From: Chloroflexota bacterium
GTDB taxonomy: Bacteria; Chloroflexota; Anaerolineae; Anaerolineales; UBA11579
Reading direction: 5' to 3'
DNA: 44,650 nt
Assembly: GCA_023485685.1 (NCBI GenBank)
Contig: JAMCZK010000044.1
Location: 1 to 44,650, forward strand
This document shows positions 8,313 through 16,663 of the stretch, one piece after another. The notes under the pieces are model-generated. The model did not search any database and had not been told where the DNA came from. It saw nothing but the letters and a program-made list of their open reading frames with translations. The first letter of the stretch is position 1, and the number at the start of each line of letters is the position of its first letter. The position numbers were made by a program, and so were the translations under genes.

Positions 8313-8708
8313 ATGAAATTTGAAATCGACCTAACTACGCATAGCCCTGTTTACGCCCAGATTATGGGACAGGTGAAGCGGGCCATTGCCGCCGGCGAAC
8401 TGAATCCCGGCGACCAGCTCCCCACCGTGCGGCAATTAGCGGCAGACCTGCGCATCAACTTCAACACTGTGGCGCGAGCCTATCGCTTGCTGGACGAGGA
8501 GGGCATCATCTCCACGCAACATGGTCGCGGTACCTACATATTGGAGCGACCGCCCTCCAAAGAGAGCGAACGCGCTCGCCGGCGCCAGATCGTTATGCTA
8601 GCCGAATACTTGATCGGAGAGGCTGAACGATTGGAAATAGGGCCGAATGAGGTGCGCGAAATTGTGGAGGACCAGGTGAAGACCTGGGAAGAAGAAAAGA
8701 ACAAGTAA
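8313..8708 (+). CDS. GntR-family regulator, YtrA subfamily
   Basis: The 131-residue protein has an N-terminal winged helix (PVYAQIMGQVKRAIAAGELNPGDQLPTVRQLAADLRINFNTVARAYRLLDEEGIISTQHGRGTYI) and a short C-terminal helical tail. That is the layout of the YtrA subfamily, which usually represses ABC-transporter operons in response to envelope stress. GGAGG precedes the ATG. It is followed by a slipin gene and then by ABC-transporter genes, which fits. The promoter carries an 8-bp repeat array that may be its own operator. Confidence 0.92.
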   Translation: MKFEIDLTTHSPVYAQIMGQVKRAIAAGELNPGDQLPTVRQLAADLRINFNTVARAYRLLDEEGIISTQHGRGTYILERPPSKESERARRRQIVMLAEYLIGEAERLEIGPNEVREIVEDQVKTWEEEKNK

Positions 8709-8738
8709 TTTGCATAACGATTTGGACAAAGGAGAAGA

Positions 8739-9692
8739 ATGACTACATCTATTCAAGCGTTATTACCCACTAATCGAAATATCACCTCAACTTCGGCGCG
8801 CATCAATAGCGTAGCCGCATCGGCTGGGACTCTGATTTGGCTGGCGAGCGCGCTGGGTGGCGTGCTGCTAACCGGGCGCGTCAGCATCGCAATCGTCATC
8901 GGCTATGTGCTGGTGACCGCGCTGGCCGGTGTGTATGTAATGCTCGCGCTCAAACTTGCCAATCAGTGGGAGAAGGCAGTAGTGCTGCGCTTCGGAAAAT
9001 TCTCGAGTCTCAAAGGCCCCGGTATGTTTTGGATGATTCCCATCATCGATACGATTGCACAGTGGATTGATCATCGCGTGATGGTTTCTCCATTCCGCGC
9101 CGAGAAGACCCTGACCAAAGATACAGTGCCGGTTGACGTGGACGCCGTGCTGTTCTGGTTGGTGTGGGACGCACAGAAAGCTGCGCTCGAAGTGGAGGAT
9201 TATCGCTCAGCGATCAGTTGGGCTGCTCAGACTGCATTGCGCGAAGTAATCGGTGCAAGCGACCTGGCCGATATCCTTATCGGACGAGCCAAGATGGATA
9301 AGGACCTGCAAAAGATCATCGACGAGCGCACCACACCTTGGGGCATCACAGTCCAGTCGGTGGAAATACGCGATATTGTCATCCCACAGGATCTCGAGGA
9401 TGCCATGTCGCGCCAGGCGCAGGCCGAGCGCGAACGCCAGGCTCGCGTCATCCTGGGCGAATCCGAAAAACAGATCGCCGCATCGTTCGCCGAAGCCTCC
9501 CAGGCCTACAAGGAGAACCCGACCGCGTTGCACCTGCGCGCAATGAACATGCTCTTCGAAGGCCTCAAAGAAAAAGGCGCCATGGTCATCGTGCCGAGCA
9601 GCGCGGTGGACACTATGAACCTAGGCGGGCTCAGCGGTATGGTGGCCCTGGCCCAAAACGCCAACCCAGACAAGAGTGGGGCAGGTAAATGA
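8739..9692 (+). CDS. Slipin / SPFH (band 7) membrane protein
   Basis: The 317-residue protein has two N-terminal hydrophobic segments (residues about 28-70), then an SPFH domain starting at NQWEKAVVLRFGKFSSLKGPGMFWMIPIIDTI. It contains the slipin landmarks VPVDVDAVLFWLVWD, ALREVIGASDLADIL, WGITVQSVEIRDIVIPQDLEDAMSRQAQAERERQARVI and a C-terminal coiled coil. Stomatin-type proteins form membrane microdomains and scaffold membrane proteases or channels. It sits 30 bp after gntR and overlaps the next small membrane protein gene by 4 bp. The partner is not known. Confidence 0.92.
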   Translation: MTTSIQALLPTNRNITSTSARINSVAASAGTLIWLASALGGVLLTGRVSIAIVIGYVLVTALAGVYVMLALKLANQWEKAVVLRFGKFSSLKGPGMFWMIPIIDTIAQWIDHRVMVSPFRAEKTLTKDTVPVDVDAVLFWLVWDAQKAALEVEDYRSAISWAAQTALREVIGASDLADILIGRAKMDKDLQKIIDERTTPWGITVQSVEIRDIVIPQDLEDAMSRQAQAERERQARVILGESEKQIAASFAEASQAYKENPTALHLRAMNMLFEGLKEKGAMVIVPSSAVDTMNLGGLSGMVALAQNANPDKSGAGK

Positions 9693-10081
9693 GCGCCTAC
9701 GCGGCGATCGAACGCAGGCGAAAACGCAGATTGGAGGAAGAAGCGATGACCTCATATCGCGATTCGGATCTTGAAAAAGGTTGGGAATTCAAGATCATGC
9801 GCTCTGCTACCGGTGCTTTCAAAAACCCGCAAGTGCTGCGAGCCACCGTGCAACAAGAAAGCCTGGGCGGGTGGGATCTTGTGGAGAAGTTCGATGATGA
9901 GCGGTTGCGTTTCCGCAGACCTACAGCGGCCAGGAACAACGATGTCAATCTGCCGCGCGGCTACGATCCTTATCGAACCCGAGTAGGCATCAGCGAAGGT
10001 GCGCTTGTCTTTTATATTCTGCTCGGTATAGCGCTGATCGGTGGGGCATCCTGGGAACCCTGGCATTACTTGGGCTTCTAA
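9689..10081 (+). CDS. Small membrane protein with DUF4177-like segment
   Basis: This 130-residue protein of unknown function overlaps the slipin stop codon (ATGA), so it is translationally coupled. Residues about 30-75 (KGWEFKIMRSATGAF...QESLGGWDLVEKFDDERLRFRR) resemble the DUF4177 pattern of a WEYK strand followed by a GWELV strand. A C-terminal membrane helix (GALVFYILLGIALIGGASW) anchors it. The basic N-terminus would be cytoplasmic. It may be an accessory subunit of the slipin. A terminator follows. Confidence 0.7.
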   Translation: MSAYAAIERRRKRRLEEEAMTSYRDSDLEKGWEFKIMRSATGAFKNPQVLRATVQQESLGGWDLVEKFDDERLRFRRPTAARNNDVNLPRGYDPYRTRVGISEGALVFYILLGIALIGGASWEPWHYLGF

Positions 10082-10107
10082 ATTGAGCGTAGCAAAAAAA
10101 AAAGAAC

Positions 10108-10140
10108 ATGGCGCGTTAGGGGACGCGCCATTTCTTCGCT
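10108..10140 (+). terminator. Intrinsic terminator of the gntR-slipin operon
   Basis: ATGGCGCGT pairs with ACGCGCCAT across a 6-base loop, followed by TTCTT. An A-rich run precedes the stem. The T-tract is short, so strength is moderate. Confidence 0.65.
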
Positions 10141-10162
10141 AGGCCAGCCTGCCTCAGAACAT

Positions 10163-10178
10163 GGTTTCACGTGAAACA
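10163..10178. promoter_or_regulatory. parS-like ParB binding site 1
   Basis: GGTTTCACGTGAAACA matches the bacterial parS consensus TGTTTCACGTGAAACA at 15 of 16 positions, including the whole 14-bp palindrome. It lies 15 bp before the start codon of the CPBP-ABC fusion gene. ParB loads at such sites, which cluster near the chromosome origin. Confidence 0.82.
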
Positions 10179-10192
10179 CCGAAAGGAGTGCA

Positions 10193-12154
10193 TTGAAGCA
10201 GACTTGTGTTGATACTCGGCGAATCATCCTATTCATACTATTCGCCTTTGGCATCGCCTGGGCGTTTGGACTGTGGGTCTACCTAACAGGAGGGATCGTT
10301 AACAGTCCGGAGCTTCTTCAGGGAACCGGTATCACGCTTGCCGTAGCCCTGATCGCCTTGGGCTACATGTGGGCGCCGGCGCTAGCCAATATTCTCACCC
10401 GCACGATCACTAAAGAAGGTTGGAAAGACGCGGGCCTCCGTCCGCAAATCAGGAAGGGATGGGGGGCCTGGGTCGCCGCCTGGTTCTCGCCTGCTATCTT
10501 GACCTTCCTTGGTGTACTGGTTTATTTCGCTGCCTTTCGCGATCAATTCGACCCGGAGCTTGGCGCCCTGCGCCAGATGATGCAAGCTGTGGAAGCGCAG
10601 GCGGGGGAGGCCATTCCTTTCAGCCTATGGACCCTGGTGCTGCTCCAACTCGGCGTTGGGCTACTCGTCGCTCCGTTGATCAACAGCTTCTTTACCTTCG
10701 GGGAGGAACTCGGCTGGCGAGGTTATTTGCAACCCAAACTTATGGTACTGGGCTATCGGAAAGCTCTATTACTAACGGGTGTCATCTGGGGCATCTGGCA
10801 TTGGCCTGTGATCGCCATGGGCCACAATTTCGGCTTTGATTATTGGGGTGCCCCGTGGACCGGCTTCCTGATGATGACTTGGTTCACCATAACCGCGGGC
10901 ACCATCATCGGCTGGCTAGCCTTACGCGGCCAGAGCGTTTGGCCGGCGGTCATTGCCCACGCGGCCACCAACGGCATTGCCGGGGCCGGCCTTTTATTTC
11001 TTCGAGCGGACGCGCAAGTCAATACCTTGCTAGGCCCGGCGCCTGTTGGCCTGACCGCCAATATCCCCTGGGCGCTGCTGGCAGTTTACCTGCTTTGGAA
11101 AGGCGAGCCTCGGCAACAAGATGTTTCACGTGAAACTACTGTTGCGAGACAGGCCTATTCGCTCCGCTCAGGGCAGGCTCCGCCCGGCGAAGCAAACTCT
11201 ACCCCTGCCAGCCAGGCGCCGAAAAGCGCGATGATTTATGCCCACGGACTCGGCAAGGATTTCGGGAAAGTGAAGGCGGTGGAAGGGCTGGATCTCGAAA
11301 TCCCGGCTGGCGAGGTATTTGGCCTGCTGGGACCCAACGGGGCCGGCAAGACAACTACCATCCGCATGCTCAGCGCACTGATCGCGCCGAGCGCTGGGGA
11401 AGCCTGGGTCGCCGGTCACCGAGTGGGCGAAGCCGACGATCAAATCCGCCGCAATGTAGGCATCCTCACCGAGACGCCCGGGCTCTATGAGCAACTTAGC
11501 GCCGAACGCAACTTGGCCTTCTTCGCCCAGATGTATGATGTTCAAGGCGTAGCGAAGCAAGTGGAGCGTTACCTTCGGATGCTGGGCCTTTGGGGCCGGC
11601 GAAGCGAAGCCGCGGGCACCTTCTCTAAAGGAATGCGGCAGAAGCTGGCTATCGCTCGGGTTCTATTACATGAACCTGAGGTGCTCTTCCTGGACGAACC
11701 CACCAGCAGTCTGGACCCCGAATCCGCGCACTTGGTACGCGACTTCATTTCCGAATTGGGCAAGGAAGGGCGCACCATTATCCTGTGTACCCACAACCTG
11801 GACGAGGCCGACCGCCTCTGCGATCGGGTGGCGGTATTCAAGACGCGACTCTTGGCGGTGGACACACCGACCAACCTGCGGCGTAGGTTGTTTGGGCGCT
11901 CTGTGGTATTCCATTTGGCGGAGGTCAAGAATCAATTTGCGGCAGTCATGCGCCAAAAGGAATATGTTCTCCAGGCAGAAATGGTGGACAACAAATTGAT
12001 CGTCAAATTGGATGACCCGGAAAGGCGCAACCCTGAACTGGTGCGGGAGCTGATAGGTCTGGGAGCTCAAATCCAATTCGTCGGCGAGATGCGCCAAAGC
12101 CTGGAGGATGTGTATTTGCAATTGATGGGTTCGGAAAACGAGGTCCGGCAATGA
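10193..12154 (+). CDS. CPBP intramembrane protease / ABC ATPase fusion
   Basis: The 653-residue protein joins two modules. Residues about 1-305 are a multi-pass CPBP (CAAX/Abi) domain with the EExxxR motif in FGEELGWRGYLQP and His-containing helices (WGIWHWPVIAMGH, IAHAATNG). A polar linker leads to an ABC ATP-binding domain from about residue 347: Walker A GPNGAGKTTT, signature FSKGMRQ, Walker B VLFLDEPTSSLDP, and switch His in CTHNLDEAD. A C-terminal extension follows, as in ABC-2 exporters. It starts at TTG after AGGAG and overlaps the permease gene by 4 bp. An in-frame parS-like site encodes part of the linker. The substrate is unknown; antimicrobial resistance or lipid export are possibilities. 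Confidence 0.88.
   Translation: MKQTCVDTRRIILFILFAFGIAWAFGLWVYLTGGIVNSPELLQGTGITLAVALIALGYMWAPALANILTRTITKEGWKDAGLRPQIRKGWGAWVAAWFSPAILTFLGVLVYFAAFRDQFDPELGALRQMMQAVEAQAGEAIPFSLWTLVLLQLGVGLLVAPLINSFFTFGEELGWRGYLQPKLMVLGYRKALLLTGVIWGIWHWPVIAMGHNFGFDYWGAPWTGFLMMTWFTITAGTIIGWLALRGQSVWPAVIAHAATNGIAGAGLLFLRADAQVNTLLGPAPVGLTANIPWALLAVYLLWKGEPRQQDVSRETTVARQAYSLRSGQAPPGEANSTPASQAPKSAMIYAHGLGKDFGKVKAVEGLDLEIPAGEVFGLLGPNGAGKTTTIRMLSALIAPSAGEAWVAGHRVGEADDQIRRNVGILTETPGLYEQLSAERNLAFFAQMYDVQGVAKQVERYLRMLGLWGRRSEAAGTFSKGMRQKLAIARVLLHEPEVLFLDEPTSSLDPESAHLVRDFISELGKEGRTIILCTHNLDEADRLCDRVAVFKTRLLAVDTPTNLRRRLFGRSVVFHLAEVKNQFAAVMRQKEYVLQAEMVDNKLIVKLDDPERRNPELVRELIGLGAQIQFVGEMRQSLEDVYLQLMGSENEVRQ
11122..11137. 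promoter_or_regulatory. parS-like ParB binding site 2, inside a coding linker
   Basis: TGTTTCACGTGAAACT matches the parS consensus at 15 of 16 positions with a perfect 14-bp palindrome. It lies 959 bp from site 1, within the codons for the linker between the CPBP and ABC domains. Confidence 0.82.
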
Positions 12155-12948
12155 GGAAGATTTGGGTACTGATACGCAAGGAATGGGACGAGGTCTTCAA
12201 GAACAAGATCGTCATTTTCAGCGTCAGCTTTATGCCGCTGATCTTTAGCGCCATCCCGTTGGGGATCTTGTTCAGTATGCGCGGCGCTGCCGATGTGAGC
12301 AGCATCACGGAGGAGTTCGGGGCCGCTTTCGGTCAATTGAAGACGCTTTGCGGCAGTCTGGAAGATCTGGAGTGCGCGCAATTCCTCTTGCTCCAGCAAT
12401 TCATGGTGCTGTTCCTGATGATGCCGGCCATCATACCCATCACGATTGCGTCGTACAGCATCGTCGGTGAGAAGAATACGCACACCCTGGAACCTTTGCT
12501 GGCCACGCCGATCACGACCGGCCAACTGCTGGCAGGCAAAGCGCTGGCAGCAGCCATTCCTGCGATTATTGCCAGCTTGGTGAGTTTTGTAATCTTTGCA
12601 ACGGGCACCTACTTACTGGCCGCAAGCCCTGCAGTAGCATTTCAGCTCTTCAGCCCGTTGTGGCTGATCGGCATTTTCGTGGTCGGGCCGCTGCTCTCGC
12701 TGGCAGGTGTCAGTCTGGCGGTGATGATTTCTTCGCGAGTCAACGAACCACGAGCTGCGGAGCAACTGGCGGCTCTGATCATCCTGCCTGTGATGGCAAT
12801 CTTCATCGGCCAACTGATGGGGGCGGTGATCGTCAATCAGACTTTCTTACTCTTGCTTGCAGGAGCCCTAGTCTTGATCGACGCGGCGCTATTGTATTTC
12901 GCCACGCAGCTTTTCCAACGAGAAAATATTCTCACGCGCTGGAAATAA
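12151..12948 (+). CDS. ABC-2 type transporter permease
   Basis: The 265-residue membrane protein starts by a 4-bp overlap (ATGA) with the ATPase gene. The N-terminus MRKIWVLIRKEWDEVFKNK is typical of ABC-2 permeases, and about six hydrophobic segments follow, with the conserved EKNTHTLEPLLATPITTGQLLAGK loop between them. It should form the export channel with the ABC half of the upstream fusion protein. The substrate cannot be told from sequence. Confidence 0.9.
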   Translation: MRKIWVLIRKEWDEVFKNKIVIFSVSFMPLIFSAIPLGILFSMRGAADVSSITEEFGAAFGQLKTLCGSLEDLECAQFLLLQQFMVLFLMMPAIIPITIASYSIVGEKNTHTLEPLLATPITTGQLLAGKALAAAIPAIIASLVSFVIFATGTYLLAASPAVAFQLFSPLWLIGIFVVGPLLSLAGVSLAVMISSRVNEPRAAEQLAALIILPVMAIFIGQLMGAVIVNQTFLLLLAGALVLIDAALLYFATQLFQRENILTRWK

Positions 12949-12991
12949 CCTCGTAAACGGGCGCATAACTGACCAGTTCACAAGGATTGGA

Positions 12992-13723
12992 ATGAAAATT
13001 CTTTGGAAGTTTTTGCCGGCCTTTTTAATTGCTTTAGCGGCTGCACAAAACGCATCGGCGCAGGGCGAGTTACACCTCAGTCTCAATCGTGATTTCGGTT
13101 ATGGCGGATTCGACAATAAGATCGAAGGGCTTTTCAGCCTTGAAGTCCAAGGCCCTGAAGATCTGATGAAAGTGGATTTCTACATCGACGAGAAAATTAT
13201 GGCCTCTATTGATGAAGCGCCATTCCAGGTTCAATTCTCGACGAACGACTACGCGCCGGGCGAGCATCGCCTTTACGCGATCGGTTTCACCGCGTCCGGC
13301 GCGCAATTGCGCTCGAATGAGATCACGCGTGTGTTTATAACCAAAGAAGAATCGCGCCACGCGGTGATGGGAATCATTGTCCCCATGGTTGGCATCATCC
13401 TTCTGTTGATGTTAGCCGCAGCCGGCATTCCAGCGCTGCTTGGGCGCAAGGAGAAAGTGGGCGAATACGGCATCCATGGCGGCACCGTATGTCCGAAATG
13501 CGGGCTGCCGTTTTCATTGAAGGTCCCGGGAATCAACTGGTTCAGTGGGAAATGGCAGCGCTGCCCGCATTGTGGCAAGTGGTCGGTGGTGAAACGCGTC
13601 AGCCCCGAAGGGTTGGCGGCGGCCGAAGCTCGTTACCGCGGGGAGGAGACAAACCATGCCACCACCGAAAAGAAGGAGCAGCGGATTCGTCGTCAAATAG
13701 ACGATAGTCGATATGAGAAATAG
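12992..13723 (+). CDS. Membrane-anchored protein with Ig-like domain and zinc ribbon
   Basis: The 243-residue protein has a signal peptide (MKILWKFLPAFLIALAAAQNASA), an extracellular beta-rich domain (residues about 25-120, VQGPEDLMKVDFYIDEK...YAPGEHRLYAIGF, Ig-like), one membrane helix (VMGIIVPMVGIILLLMLAAAGIPALL), and a cytoplasmic zinc ribbon with two Cys pairs (CPKC and CPHC). A charged tail ends it. It is 43 bp after the permease and may belong to the same unit. The topology suggests an envelope sensor or assembly factor, but the function is unknown. Confidence 0.75.
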   Translation: MKILWKFLPAFLIALAAAQNASAQGELHLSLNRDFGYGGFDNKIEGLFSLEVQGPEDLMKVDFYIDEKIMASIDEAPFQVQFSTNDYAPGEHRLYAIGFTASGAQLRSNEITRVFITKEESRHAVMGIIVPMVGIILLLMLAAAGIPALLGRKEKVGEYGIHGGTVCPKCGLPFSLKVPGINWFSGKWQRCPHCGKWSVVKRVSPEGLAAAEARYRGEETNHATTEKKEQRIRRQIDDSRYEK

Positions 13724-13790
13724 CGTGGGTGGACGAGTACTTTAGATCACAGTTTGTTGTACACTTTTTTCGCATAAAATTCACGGGACT

Positions 13791-14141
13791 ATGCCTAAAT
13801 CGCCAAATTCCTCAATAGGCACTTCTAAGCGCTGGCTACCAATATTGCGCATTGCCTGGGTTTTAGTTTTTCTATTTGCCATCGTTCTTGGCGCGGTCAG
13901 TTGGTCGATTGTTTACGGTCGCGCCGTAGGCCAGTGCGAGAGTATATTGTGTCAGGAAGCTCTCCAATTGGAGGACACAGAAACAAGCCTCCCAATCTAT
14001 CAATCCCTTGGACTTTCTCTCGGCGCTTCAATGGCTGTACAAATTGGAATTGAAGCCCTTGCCATGCTTCCGTACTTCCTTGCTGCACTGATACTGTTCG
14101 GACGTCGATTTAATGAGCGCGTAGGCGTTTTGGGACATTGA
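13791..14141 (+). CDS. N-terminal fragment of a broken membrane sensor
   Basis: This 116-residue ORF has two membrane segments (IAWVLVFLFAIVLGAVSWSIVYG and MAVQIGIEALAMLPYFLAALILFGRRF) and the spacing seen at the N-terminus of large multi-helix sensor proteins common in Chloroflexota. It ends at a TGA within DIEVV, where the next reading frame continues with the C-terminal half of the same kind of protein. The middle membrane helices are missing. It may be a non-functional remnant, though a short product could still be made. Confidence 0.55.
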   Translation: MPKSPNSSIGTSKRWLPILRIAWVLVFLFAIVLGAVSWSIVYGRAVGQCESILCQEALQLEDTETSLPIYQSLGLSLGASMAVQIGIEALAMLPYFLAALILFGRRFNERVGVLGH

Positions 14142-14217
14142 AGTTGTCATTAACCGCGCCCTGATCTATGGTTCTTTATCGGCCATCCTGGCGGGCATTT
14201 TTGCAGCCTCAATTGCC

Positions 14218-14814
14218 TTGATCAACCTGGCCGCTCGAGATTTCTTTGGCACCGAATCCACGGCTACCGCCGCAGTGGTATCGGCGCTCTTTATTGCCAC
14301 CATATTTCAACCTTTGCGCGCCGGGATAGAAGCCTGGGTCAACAAACGCTTCTTCCCCGACAACATCAACTTGTCCAAGGAATTCATCGAATTCACACCC
14401 GAGGTGCGCAGCGTGATCGGTCTCAAGGATTTGTTGCCAGTGCTTGCCGCCAAGACGGCAGAACTCCTGGGCGTCCAGCATGCAGCTATTTTGCTAGCTG
14501 ATCAGAAGGGCTCTTTCCGGCGCGCCAGGGCCCACCCGACAGCGTCGGCCAGCACGGGGAAGTTCAAGCCCGACAAAGCCGTGCATGCGGAGCTCGCCAA
14601 GGGACGAGCGGTTTCCAAAGGTAACCAACAGGGTCTCTGGGTGCCGCTTTATCTGAAGCGATTGCACAAACACGATGTGATTGGAATCTTGGATATTGGC
14701 CCCCGGAAAAACAAGACGGGGTTTTCGAGCGATGACAAAAAGGCGTTGAGCAACCTCGGGGTTGAGATAGGCACTTCGATCTACACCGCGCAACTGCGCG
14801 CCAAGAAATCCTAG
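14218..14814 (+). CDS. GAF-domain C-terminal part of a broken sensor
   Basis: In this frame the sequence is open from just after a TAG at 14122 and reads WDIEVVINRALIYGSLSAILAGIFAASIALINL, which is the classic last-helices segment of 7TM-type signalling proteins. A membrane-proximal FQPLRAGIEAWVNKRFFPD and a GAF domain (residues about 70-195) follow. No kinase or output domain is present. The track start MINLAARDF cuts through a membrane helix, so it is unlikely to be the ancestral start. Its stop overlaps that of the convergent nucleoside kinase by 4 bp. Confidence 0.6.
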   Translation: MINLAARDFFGTESTATAAVVSALFIATIFQPLRAGIEAWVNKRFFPDNINLSKEFIEFTPEVRSVIGLKDLLPVLAAKTAELLGVQHAAILLADQKGSFRRARAHPTASASTGKFKPDKAVHAELAKGRAVSKGNQQGLWVPLYLKRLHKHDVIGILDIGPRKNKTGFSSDDKKALSNLGVEIGTSIYTAQLRAKKS

Positions 14815-15461
14815 CTGGACTTGGGCACCTCCAACGTCATCCGCGTCTGCCGCGGGAGTTCGGTGAGCCGCGTCCGGATTTGCTGCTCGACGAAGCCCCG
14901 GTCTTCAGCGCTGCTGACGATGTTCAGGCTGTTGGTATCGACGCGCAACACGGGCACACCCTGGAAATACTTATCGAAAAAATCTTCGTAGGCCTGATTC
15001 AGCGTGTCGATATAGGTCTCTTCCATGTTACGCTCGTAGGGGCGGTCACGCATGGCGATGCGTTCCATCAGGATTTTCGTATCCGCACTCAGATAGACCA
15101 CCAGATCCGGACGGGGGATTTTTTCCGCCAGCGCGTCGTGTACGTTGTAATACATATCCAGCTCGTCCCCTTCCAGATTGATGCGCGCAAACAAGGCGTC
15201 TTTGGCGAAGGTGTAATCGGTGATCAGGTTCTTGCCGCGGGCAAGGACCTCGGGGACAGAACGGTTTTGCTGGTGGTACCGGCTGAGCAGGAAAAAGATC
15301 TGGGTTTGGAAAGCGTAGCGGGCCCGATCTTCGTAGAACTTGGTAAGGAAGGGGTTTTCTTCGAAGACCTCAAGCAAAAGCTCGGCCTGAAAATTCTCCT
15401 GCAGTAAACGCGCCAACGTAGTTTTGCCGACGCCGATGACACCCTCGATCGAGATGTACAT
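14811..15461 (-). CDS. Deoxynucleoside kinase (dGK/dAK/dCK family)
   Basis: The protein begins MYISIEGVIGVGKTTLARLL, a P-loop at the N-terminus as in bacterial deoxyguanosine/deoxyadenosine kinases. Other family marks are FEENPFLTKFYEDRARYAFQTQIFFLLSRY, the DYTFAKDALFA substrate segment and the lid RDRPYERNMEETYIDTL. It phosphorylates deoxynucleosides for salvage. The ORF track adds 15 N-terminal residues; MYISIEG is preferred because the P-loop sits at the family position and TATCCT lies 6 bases upstream, the same leaderless layout as two other genes here. About 216 residues is normal. Confidence 0.88.
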   Translation of the reverse strand: MYISIEGVIGVGKTTLARLLQENFQAELLLEVFEENPFLTKFYEDRARYAFQTQIFFLLSRYHQQNRSVPEVLARGKNLITDYTFAKDALFARINLEGDELDMYYNVHDALAEKIPRPDLVVYLSADTKILMERIAMRDRPYERNMEETYIDTLNQAYEDFFDKYFQGVPVLRVDTNSLNIVSSAEDRGFVEQQIRTRLTELPRQTRMTLEVPKSS

Positions 15462-15512
15462 AAATTTAGGATACCACGAGAAAATCGATGAGAATTCACG
15501 AATCATTCGTTA

Positions 15513-15533
15513 TAGTAATTAGTAAATAGTAAT
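15513..15533. repeat. Heptad repeat (tagtaat-type)
   Basis: tagtaat-tagtaaa-tagtaat runs in 7-base steps just upstream of the nucleoside kinase gene. Confidence 0.5.
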
Positions 15534-15593
15534 TGGAGCGCAAATAATGACCCAATGCTATAGTTACTTCAGCTAACCTAAGTGAGGTTTGCC

Positions 15594-16454
15594 ATGATTA
15601 AACGCGTACTTTTTATTTTGCTCGCGCTAAGCCTTGCGCAGGCGGCGTGCACCGTCAGCCTTTTCGCCGCGCCGACGCCGACCGCCACGGAGATCGTGCT
15701 GCCGACGGATACACCCACTTTGGCCGCGACTGCCACCTCTACGTCGACACCGGCGCCGAGCGCTACTCCCAGCCAGACCCCAGAATCCAGCGAGACTCCC
15801 GAGCCTAGCGAGACACCGGAAGATACTGCCACTCCCACCGAGCCGCCCTTCGACCCGTCTGCTCAATACGGTGCTCCCACGCTGTTTGACAGTATGGACA
15901 CCGACAAGAACTGGGCCAGCGTTGGCGGCGGGTTGCCAGACAACGAGTTCATCCGGTTGGCGCTGGGCGGCGGAAACCTACATGTAACCGGAAAGCAGGC
16001 GGATTTCGATACCTGGTGGTACACCGCCTCGGCACCGAGTGATTTCTTTATCCAGATCAAAGTAAACAGCGGCAACTGCAGCGGCAAGCAACAATATGGT
16101 CTGATCGTACGCGGCCCGGCCTCTGCTGGAGCTGGGGCTCGTGGGTATATCTACACGTTCTCGTGCGACGGGTTCTACCGCCTGGATCGTCTGGACACCA
16201 CTGCTCCATTCACCAAGGTCGAATTGGTCGGCTGGACCAAATCCGATTTCATCAACTCTGGTGACAACGAGACCAATGTCCTGGGTATCCGAATGGTGGG
16301 CGAAGACATCACGCTGTACGCCAACGGTTTCGAGGTCGAGGACCTGGATGATGGCAAGTTTGCCTCCGGGCGGTTTGGACTATTCGTGAATGCCGGCTCC
16401 CCGGGCAATTACACTTTCAATGTGGACGAGCTGTCGTACTGGGATTTGGATTAG
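15594..16454 (+). CDS. Secreted lipoprotein with Thr/Pro linker and LamG-like domain
   Basis: From the ATG at 15594 (GTGAGG upstream) the protein has a lipoprotein signal peptide ending LSLAQAAC, then a 55-residue linker rich in Thr, Pro and Ser of the kind seen in Anaerolineae surface proteins. Residues about 85-285 form a beta-rich domain ending NYTFNVDELSYWDLD, resembling the concanavalin-like/DUF1080-type domains. The same domain pattern occurs twice in the protease at 36174. It probably binds a surface polymer, but no catalytic residues were recognised. Confidence 0.75.
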   Translation: MIKRVLFILLALSLAQAACTVSLFAAPTPTATEIVLPTDTPTLAATATSTSTPAPSATPSQTPESSETPEPSETPEDTATPTEPPFDPSAQYGAPTLFDSMDTDKNWASVGGGLPDNEFIRLALGGGNLHVTGKQADFDTWWYTASAPSDFFIQIKVNSGNCSGKQQYGLIVRGPASAGAGARGYIYTFSCDGFYRLDRLDTTAPFTKVELVGWTKSDFINSGDNETNVLGIRMVGEDITLYANGFEVEDLDDGKFASGRFGLFVNAGSPGNYTFNVDELSYWDLD

Positions 16455-16460
16455 AAGGCC

Positions 16461-16495
16461 AGTGAATAGTGGACAGGGATAAGTGAACAGGAAAA
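16461..16495. repeat. Heptad repeat (agtgaat-type), 5 units
   Basis: agtgaat-agtggac-agggata-agtgaac-aggaaaa shows a 7-bp period after the lipoprotein stop codon. Confidence 0.5.
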
Positions 16496-16525
16496 ACCCA
16501 AATCATTGAACTTTCCTTTTATTAC

Positions 16526-16560
16526 AACGAGCGTACAATGTGCGCTCGTTTTGTTTTTCT
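16526..16560 (+). terminator. Intrinsic terminator of the lipoprotein gene
   Basis: AACGAGCG pairs with CGCTCGTT across a 9-base loop, followed by TTGTTTTTCTT. Confidence 0.8.
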
Positions 16561-16599
16561 TGATAACGAAATCCATTGTGTGTTCCCCTATTCAGTGTT

Positions 16600-16660
16600 G
16601 GAGATTGCTTCGTCGGACTGCGCCGCTAAAAACGGCGCAATACGTCCTCCTCGTAATGAC
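16600..16660. repeat. Dispersed GACGAAGCAATC repeat, copy A
   Basis: On the minus strand it reads GTCATTACGAGGAGGA...GACGAAGCAATCTCC, with an internal hairpin (GCGCCGTTTTTAGCGGCGC). Related sequences occur at 27797 and 30872. Confidence 0.6.
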
Positions 16661-16663
16661 GGA

